A stretch of 6,195 nt of DNA, taken from contig DALZZL010000194.1 of NCBI GenBank assembly GCA_031987425.1, positions 1 through 6,195 on the forward strand, given 5' to 3'. Below the pieces are notes generated by a model. The model worked only from the letters and a program-made list of their open reading frames with translations. It made no database searches and had not been told where the DNA came from. Below, one piece after another: positions 3,401 through 6,195 of the stretch. The position numbers were made by a program, and so were the translations under genes. This stretch comes from Stenotrophomonas_A sp002429615. GTDB taxonomy: Bacteria; Pseudomonadota; Gammaproteobacteria; Xanthomonadales; Xanthomonadaceae. Every line of letters begins with the position of its first letter. Within the stretch, counting starts at the first letter, position 1.

Positions 3401-6195
3401 TGCCGATGCCGCCGACCACGTTGCCGAGCGTGCTGCCCAGGCCGCTGGTGCCGGAGGTGGAGCCGGTGAGGCCGCCGACCGCGCTGGTCACGCCGGTGAC
3501 CGCGCCGCTGCCGACCGTGCCCACGGTGTTGCCGAGACTGCTGACCGCGCCGGTGACATCGCCCTGCTGCAGTTCGCTGCCGACCTGGGCCAGGCCGGAG
3601 GACAGCGAACCGGTGGCGTTGGTGACGGTGTTGTCCAGCGTGGAGGAACCGGTGACCGCGCCAACGGTATCGCCCAGGGTCTGGCCGACGCCGCTCACCA
3701 CCGGCGCGACGCCGCTGGTGACGCCGTTGACCACGTTGCCGGCGACGCTGCCGACGACGTTGCCCACGGTCTGGGTCACGCCGCCGAGCAGGCCGGTGAC
3801 GGCATTGCCAACCGGGTTGCCGGTGCCGGTGCCAGTGCCCGACAAGGCGCTGCCGAGGGTATGGGTGACCTGGCCCACGGTGCTGCCGACCTGGGTGACG
3901 GTGTTGCCGAGCGCAGCGCCTGCGCCGGTACCGCCGCCCGCAGAACTCAATGCACTACCCAGCGAGCCGGTGACCTGCTCGGCCACGTTGCCGGTCTGGG
4001 TGACGACATTGCCCAGCGTCGTGCCGACATTGCCGGTGCCGCCAGTGCCACCGCCCACGCCGCTGAGCGCGCTGCCGAGCGTATCGGTGACCTGACCGAC
4101 CGTCGTGCCCACCTGAGTGACGGTATTACCCAGCGCAGCGCCTGCGCCGGTGCCACCGCCCGCCGAACTCAATGCGCTACCCAGCGAACCAGTGACCTGT
4201 TCGGCCACGTTGCCAGTCTGCGTGACGACATTGCCCAGCGTCTCGCCGACATTGCCGGTGCCGCCGGTGCCACCACCCACGCCGCTCAGCGCGCCGCCGA
4301 GCGTATCGGTCACTTGACCGACCGTCGTGCCCACCTGGGTGACGGTGTTGCCGAGCGCAGCGCCGGCACCCGTGCCGCCGCCCGCCGAACTCAATGCACT
4401 GCCCAGCGAACCAGTGACCTGTTCGGCCACGTTGCCGGTCTGCGTGACCACATTGCCCAGCGTCGCGCCGACATTGCCGGTGCCGCCGGTGCCACCACCC
4501 ACGCCACTCAGCGCGCCGCCGAGCGTATCGGTCACTTGACCGACCGTCGTACCCACCTGGGTGACCGTGTTACCCAGCGCAGCGCCTGCGCCGGTGCCAC
4601 CGCCCGCAGAATTCAACGCACTGCCCAGCGAGCCGGTGACCTGTTCGGCCACGTTGCCGGTCTGCGTGACGACATTGCCCAGCGTCGTGCCGACATTGCC
4701 GACACCGCCAGTGCCACCACCCACGCCACTCAGCGCGCCGCCGAGCGTATCGGTGACCTGGCCCACGGTGCTGCCAACCTGCGTAACGGTGTTACCCAAC
4801 GCAGCGCCTGCACCGGTGCCACCGCCCGCCGAACTCAATGCACTGCCCAGCGAACCAGTGACCTGTTCGGCCACGTTGCCGGTCTGCGTGACGACATTGC
4901 CCAGCGTCGTGCCGACATTGCCGACACCGCCAGTGCCACCACCCACGCCACTCAGCGCGCCGCCGAGCGTATCGGTGACCTGACCGACCGTCGTACCGAC
5001 CTGGGTGACGGTGTTGCCCAACGCAGCACCTGCGCCGGTACCGCCACCCGCAGAATTCAACGCACTGCCCAACGAGCCGGTGACCTGCTCGGCCACGTTA
5101 CCGGTCTGAGTGATCACGCCACCCAGCACCGTGCCCACGCCAGCGCTCCCGCCGTTGCCCACCTGGCCGAGGCCGGTGGTCAGATCCTGCAGCGCGGTCT
5201 GCGCGGTGTCCGCCACACTGCCCAGCGCGCCGCCGACATTGCCGCTGCCGAGCTGCTGCGCGGTGGTCTGCACGCCGGTACCGGCATTGCCCAGCAGGGT
5301 GCCGATCGCCGGCGTCGCCGCCAGCGTCTGGCCCAGATTCGATACCGTCTGCCCCACGCCGTTCAACGCCACCGGCACGGTCTGCTGCGGCGCGGTGGAC
5401 AGCAGCTGCGACGTCGTCGCCCCCACCGTCCCGACCACATCGCCCACCGCACCGGTCAACGCCTGCGCGACCGGCTGCGACGTCCCGGCCTGGCCCTTCA
5501 GCAGGCCATCGACGCTGCCGCCCACCTGGGACAGCACGCCATTGACCGTGGTGCCCACGGCGGTCAGCCCGACGCTGCCGCCGGTGGTGCCGCCGAGCAC
5601 GCTGTCCAATCCGCCCAGCGTGGTACCGACCACGCCCTGCACGGTCTGGTTGGCCTGGCCGACGACCGCTGGCACGTTGCCCGCGACCACCTGCCCGCCG
5701 ATCTGCTTGACGCCGCCGCCCACCTGCGTGGTGACGCCGCTGACGGTGCTGCCGAGCGCAGCCGAGCCGGTCGCGCCGGACAGCGCCTGGCCGAGCTTGT
5801 CGCCCACCGCGCGCACGCCGCCATCGGCCAGCGTGGTGGTGCCGACCACCACCTCGCCGAGCGAGTTGGGCAGGCGGCCGTTGCCGCCGCCTTCGACCAG
5901 GCCGACCGTGGTAGCGACGGTGTCCTTGACCGGACCCAGCAGGTTCTCGCGACCCGGCAGCAGCTTGTCGGCCACCGAGGTGACCACCTGCCCGGTGCCC
6001 TGCAGCAGATGCCGCTTGTCGTCGATCAGCGCGTGGCCCAGCGCGGGCGCATCGGTGAGCGTGCCCTGCGCGGACTGCACCAGCGTGGCGACGGCGGTAC
6101 TGAGCGCGCCACCGGCATCGCCGGCGGCGAGCTGACGGCCACTGCCAGCCACGCCGCTGGCCAGCGCCTGGGCGCGTGGCTGCACGCGGGCACGG
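483..6195 (-). CDS. Giant trimeric autotransporter adhesin (YadA/XadA-like, type Vc), 5' end cut by window edge
   Basis: The frame is open from the right edge to the TAA stop at 485-483. The first in-window start-type codon is GTG at 6185, but in-frame codons continue upstream (Arg, Ala, Arg). No signal peptide or ESPR is visible, so the true start lies outside. From that GTG the product is 1900 residues. Domains: low-complexity Gly/Val/Thr-rich region 1-980 with a 74-residue repeat array at 358-783; unique Cys-containing segment 979-1096; YadA-head blocks 1097-1227, 1519-1575 and 1688-1730; necks starting at 1228, 1297, 1408, 1576, 1731 and 1782; FGG-like insertions after the second to fourth necks; membrane anchor 1804-1900 ending Gly-Ile-Gln-Trp. 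The family forms trimers: the anchor makes a 12-stranded outer-membrane barrel with BAM help and the passenger is surface-exposed for adhesion, autoaggregation or biofilm. The class is certain; the ligand is unknown. XadA-type adhesins are the nearest named comparison, but orthology cannot be claimed. Confidence 0.95.
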   Translation of the reverse strand, partial: RARVQPRAQALASGVAGSGRQLAAGDAGGALSTAVATLVQSAQGTLTDAPALGHALIDDKRHLLQGTGQVVTSVADKLLPGRENLLGPVKDTVATTVGLVEGGGNGRLPNSLGEVVVGTTTLADGGVRAVGDKLGQALSGATGSAALGSTVSGVTTQVGGGVKQIGGQVVAGNVPAVVGQANQTVQGVVGTTLGGLDSVLGGTTGGSVGLTAVGTTVNGVLSQVGGSVDGLLKGQAGTSQPVAQALTGAVGDVVGTVGATTSQLLSTAPQQTVPVALNGVGQTVSNLGQTLAATPAIGTLLGNAGTGVQTTAQQLGSGNVGGALGSVADTAQTALQDLTTGLGQVGNGGSAGVGTVLGGVITQTGNVAEQVTGSLGSALNSAGGGTGAGAALGNTVTQVGTTVGQVTDTLGGALSGVGGGTGGVGNVGTTLGNVVTQTGNVAEQVTGSLGSALSSAGGGTGAGAALGNTVTQVGSTVGQVTDTLGGALSGVGGGTGGVGNVGTTLGNVVTQTGNVAEQVTGSLGSALNSAGGGTGAGAALGNTVTQVGTTVGQVTDTLGGALSGVGGGTGGTGNVGATLGNVVTQTGNVAEQVTGSLGSALSSAGGGTGAGAALGNTVTQVGTTVGQVTDTLGGALSGVGGGTGGTGNVGETLGNVVTQTGNVAEQVTGSLGSALSSAGGGTGAGAALGNTVTQVGTTVGQVTDTLGSALSGVGGGTGGTGNVGTTLGNVVTQTGNVAEQVTGSLGSALSSAGGGTGAGAALGNTVTQVGSTVGQVTHTLGSALSGTGTGTGNPVGNAVTGLLGGVTQTVGNVVGSVAGNVVNGVTSGVAPVVSGVGQTLGDTVGAVTGSSTLDNTVTNATGSLSSGLAQVGSELQQGDVTGAVSSLGNTVGTVGSGAVTGVTSAVGGLTGSTSGTSGLGSTLGNVVGGIGSGLGNVVGGLTGATLAATPTVPAQVGSPGLIIGTGGLTGSLGELLGSTTTGLFGGDGYVRNGDLAVSNANFQQGYAVTNVLGIPVVNTTPVGTVLDAVGGAATGGNSHLTLLGGVTSDSYLYNINNGNPGGLLGLVLPDGSPAWAAQCANLLGLATTDCWAVNAAQDYQVLIGDGAYSNGSKEVVIGTNARHELAAQDADLAFPGAGRDDPNNPTGVPTADYDARLGHSVVIGDDATGTANAQTLLGAGATSNKANTVALGYLSNADRGGLDNYSAYGLTSTRTSIGEVAVGSTGRERQITHVAAGSDATDAVNVEQLRGAIDQINQVDIFAVTYDTDASGNPDYTRVTLGTVGSATTTVIGNLTAGEVSLNSTEAINGAQLYALGQGTSLHLGGGSTVDANGVPTAPTYVINNLGSDGSVSVGTYDNVGSALAAISQSLSNIDPGAPDGLAVHYDADASGDALNHITLTGDGTGAAVGISNVADGTIALGSTDAVTGGQLFQTHEELAAFLGGTTAYDSTTNTWTAPQFAISSFDATGNVSVGTYNDVTSAFDAVDGSLTNLNNRVRNISINSSPYLAVNSTGGPAAADGDEGVALGPDASASGDASLALGSGATASALGSVALGSGSVANRANSVSVGSVGNERQVVNVAAGAVAQGSTDAVNGGQLYDTNSTVANYFGGTTTYNSNTGTWTGPSFSITSVSTTGGTTTNSYNNVSSAFEAVDGSIVNINQRIDNIQDGAGNAYFSVNSTGAPAAATGAEAVAIGPQATASAANSVALGAGSVADRANAVSVGSAGNERQVINVADGTAATDAVNLRQLQASQAGTVRYDTVNNTTNYGSLTLGQGSTMTQVHNVANGTADNDAVNLGQLKSGMADAMDWSKNYTDSRLESMNNEASAGVASAMAMAGLPQPYEAGRSMASVAASTFNGESGIAVGIAGVTEGGRWIYKVSGSTNSRGEGGVSVGAGIQW
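486..776 (-). other. YadA-type membrane anchor (residues 1804-1900)
   Basis: A helical lead (MADAMDWSKNYTDSRLESMNN, about 1804-1824) precedes AMAMAGLPQPYEAGRSM. Four strands follow, including SGIAVGIAG, WIYKVSGS and GVSVGAGIQW. Four strands per chain give the 12-stranded trimeric barrel of type Vc systems. The last residue is Trp and the preceding alternating pattern fits a BAM recognition signal. The length is standard and no key feature is missing, so the export machinery looks intact. Confidence 0.95.
777..995 (-). other. Necks 5 and 6 flanking a YDT/LTLG strand module (residues 1731-1803)
   Basis: Neck 5 (VINVADGTAATDAVNLRQL) is followed by VRYDTVNNTTNYGSLTLGQG and then neck 6 (VHNVANGTADNDAVNLGQL). 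The YDx...(V/L)TLG strands before a neck are a recurrent TAA stalk element, also seen here before necks 2 and 3. Neck 6 feeds directly into the membrane-proximal coiled coil. Confidence 0.85.
996..1124 (-). other. Third YadA-head block (residues 1688-1730)
   Basis: Three head repeats (AVAIGPQA, SVALGAGS, AVSVGSAG) end in NERQ. It matches the second block minus one repeat and is preceded by the paralogous linker YFSVNSTGAPAAA. Confidence 0.83.
1188..1460 (-). other. Neck 4 plus FGG-like module (residues 1576-1666)
   Basis: It begins with the neck VVNVAAGAVAQGSTDAVNGG, then YFGGTTTYNS, the nearest to the classical FGG motif, TWTGPSFSITS, SYNNVSSAFEAVDGS and the coiled-coil IVNINQRIDNI. It is a close paralogue of the module at 1692-1964, with the same length (91 residues) from neck to helix. 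Confidence 0.82.
1461..1631 (-). other. Second YadA-head block (residues 1519-1575)
   Basis: Four regular head repeats (GVALGPDA, SLALGSGA, SVALGSGS, SVSVGSVG) end in NERQ and run straight into neck 4. Spacing is the standard 14-residue-type rhythm. It is introduced by the linker YLAVNSTGGPAAA, which recurs almost unchanged before the third block. Confidence 0.85.
1692..1964 (-). other. Neck 3 plus FGG-like module (residues 1408-1498)
   Basis: It begins with ISNVADGTIALGSTDAVTGGQL, a neck with a three-residue-longer loop than neck 1. FLGGTTAYDS, TWTAPQFAISSF, SVGTYNDVTSAFDAVDGS and the coiled-coil LTNLNNRVRNI follow. Just upstream, residues 1383-1393 (YDADASGDALN) repeat the Asp-rich loop seen after neck 1. 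Confidence 0.8.
2073..2297 (-). other. Neck 2 plus FGG-like module (residues 1297-1371)
   Basis: The neck VSLNSTEAINGAQLYAL leads into LHLGGGSTVDANGVPTAP, then TYVINNLG, SVSVGTYDNV and a coiled-coil SALAAISQSLSNI. The order (neck, LGGG turn, strand insertion, NV.SA helix) matches the two later modules at 1692-1964 and 1188-1460 and is like the FGG insertions of known TAAs. This copy is the most divergent, lacking the TTxY and TWT words. Confidence 0.75.
2442..2504 (-). other. TAA neck 1 (residues 1228-1248)
   Basis: The sequence ITHVAAGSDATDAVNVEQL is a textbook TAA neck, the adaptor between a beta-roll head and a coiled-coil stalk. It is followed by the short coiled-coil AIDQINQ and then a strand module with YDTDASGNPD (from Tyr1263) and VTLG. 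Confidence 0.88.
2505..2897 (-). other. First YadA-type head block with insertions (residues 1097-1227)
   Basis: Short strands of the YadA-head type recur: VLIGDGA, EVVIGTNA, SVVIGDDA, QTLLGAGA, NTVALGYL and EVAVGSTG. These are the left-handed beta-roll repeats of TAA heads, typically involved in binding. Two insertions break the about 14-residue rhythm: an Asp/Pro-rich loop at about 1124-1156 (FPGAGRDDPNNPTG) and a Tyr-containing loop at about 1195-1215 (NYSAYGLTSTRTSIGE). The block ends in RERQ before the first neck. Confidence 0.8.
2898..3251 (-). other. Non-repetitive adhesin segment with a Cys pair (residues about 979-1096)
   Basis: Composition changes sharply here: aromatic and charged residues appear (GLFGGDGYVRNGDL, SDSYLYNINN, LPDGSPAWAAQC). 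Cys1076 and Cys1087, ten residues apart, are the only Cys in the visible adhesin and could form a disulfide. The segment joins the low-complexity part to the first YadA-head block, which begins right after AAQDY. It matches no TAA module that I can name. It may be a small folded connector or cap. Confidence 0.6.
3252..3836 (-). other. Adhesin second low-complexity region (residues 784-978)
   Basis: After the array the protein continues as degenerate Gly/Val/Thr/Ser sequence with words such as VGNVVG, GVTSG and GLGNVVGG. There is a local near-duplication around residues 920-945 (LGNVVGGIGSG followed by LGNVVGGLTG). Residues 871-881 (ELQQGDVTGAV) echo motifs at residues 18-28 and 310-321. It ends in a Pro-containing stretch (TPTVPAQVGSPG) leading into a unique segment. 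No Lys or Arg is present. It is likely a diverged remnant of the same repeat family, acting as stalk or spacer. Confidence 0.65.
3837..5114 (-). repeat. In-frame 222-bp (74-residue) tandem repeat array, about 5.8 copies
   Basis: The GAAYTCAAYGC marker recurs at 5053, 4831, 4609, 4387, 4165 and 3943, an exact 222-bp period. Taking the unit to start at [I/V]TQTGNVAEQV, the copies are 5114-4893, 4892-4671, 4670-4449, 4448-4227, 4226-4005 and 4004-3837, the last losing similarity after LGSALSG. The period is a multiple of three, so copy-number change keeps the frame. Protein differences are few: Asn/Ser in SALN/SALS, Thr/Ser in VGTT/VGST, Gly/Ser in TLGG/TLGS, Val/Thr in GGVGNV/GGTGNV, the residue before TLGNV (Thr, Ala or Glu), and Asp to His in copy 6. 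Each unit contains two Val/Leu heptad-like stretches separated by Gly-rich linkers and has no Lys, Arg, Cys or aromatic residue. The array lies in the adhesin's presumed stalk or projection. Confidence 0.96.
5115..6195 (-). other. Adhesin N-terminal low-complexity region (residues 1-357)
   Basis: This part has degenerate Val/Leu/Gly/Thr-rich sequence with many VGTTLGG- and VGQTV-like words but no exact tandem copies. It holds nearly all the positive charges of the first 980 residues: scattered Lys and Arg up to Lys230, then none. It contains no aromatic residue and no Cys. It resembles a divergent, older version of the neighbouring 74-residue repeats. No YadA-head motif is visible, so it is not a standard TAA head. 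It may be an extended stalk or projection outside the YadA-like heads. Confidence 0.7.

Noticed and set aside
3253..4539. Plus-strand frames at 3253-4095, 4117-4317 and 4327-4539
   Set aside because: They repeat the 222-bp array in antisense (Pro-Pro-Thr-rich) and end at stops that recur with the period. They are shadows of the array.
3837..5114. CRISPR array or other non-coding direct repeats
   Set aside because: The 222-bp units are contiguous, in frame and translated within one gene, with no spacers.
5110..6135. 341-residue plus-strand open frame
   Set aside because: It lies wholly antisense to the adhesin and is a Pro/Thr/Val-rich mirror of its Gly/Val codons. High GC and the repetitive sequence keep the opposite strand free of stops; no domain is recognisable.
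6183..6185. GTG at 6185 as the true adhesin start
   Set aside because: The frame is open upstream to the window edge, no ribosome site can be seen, and no signal peptide follows. Secretion by type V requires one, so the real start must lie outside.

Overview
The window is GC-rich and both genes in it read on the minus strand. Almost all of it (6195 down to 483) is one very long open frame encoding a trimeric autotransporter adhesin (TAA, type Vc secretion, YadA/XadA-like). It is cut by the right edge, so the true start, signal peptide and promoter are missing. After a 74-bp gap with a strong hairpin, a second gene starts at 408 and runs off the left edge. It encodes an exported protein with a BamE-like SmpA/OmlA domain and looks like the N-terminal half of a TpgA-type TAA partner. 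The base composition, the TAA module style and this gene pair suggest a gammaproteobacterium of the Xanthomonadaceae/Lysobacteraceae. That placement is an inference; no taxonomic marker gene is present.

Layout of the adhesin, N- to C-terminus (high to low coordinates; residue 1 is the GTG at 6185, a nominal start). Residues 1-980 are a Gly/Val/Thr/Ser/Ala/Leu-rich region with no Phe, Tyr, Trp or Cys. It contains an array of almost six 74-residue (222-bp) tandem repeats at residues 358-783. Residues about 979-1096 form a non-repetitive segment with two Cys. Residues 1097-1227 are a YadA-type head with insertions, followed by neck 1. Residues 1249-1730 hold three neck-plus-FGG-like modules interleaved with two more YadA-head blocks. 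Residues 1731-1803 hold two last necks around a YDT/LTLG strand module. Residues 1804-1900 are the coiled-coil lead and the beta-barrel anchor, ending in Trp.

Likely joint role: the adhesin's C-terminal strands build a 12-stranded trimeric outer-membrane barrel and its passenger is exposed as a long fibre. The downstream protein, by analogy with Acinetobacter AtaA-TpgA, would bind the barrel from the periplasm and tie it to peptidoglycan. The most notable features are the huge aromatic-free region, lacking Lys/Arg over residues 231-987, and the 222-bp array. Each array unit is itself an old duplication and the copies carry mosaic haplotypes. No RNA gene, insertion sequence, CRISPR array or attachment site was seen.
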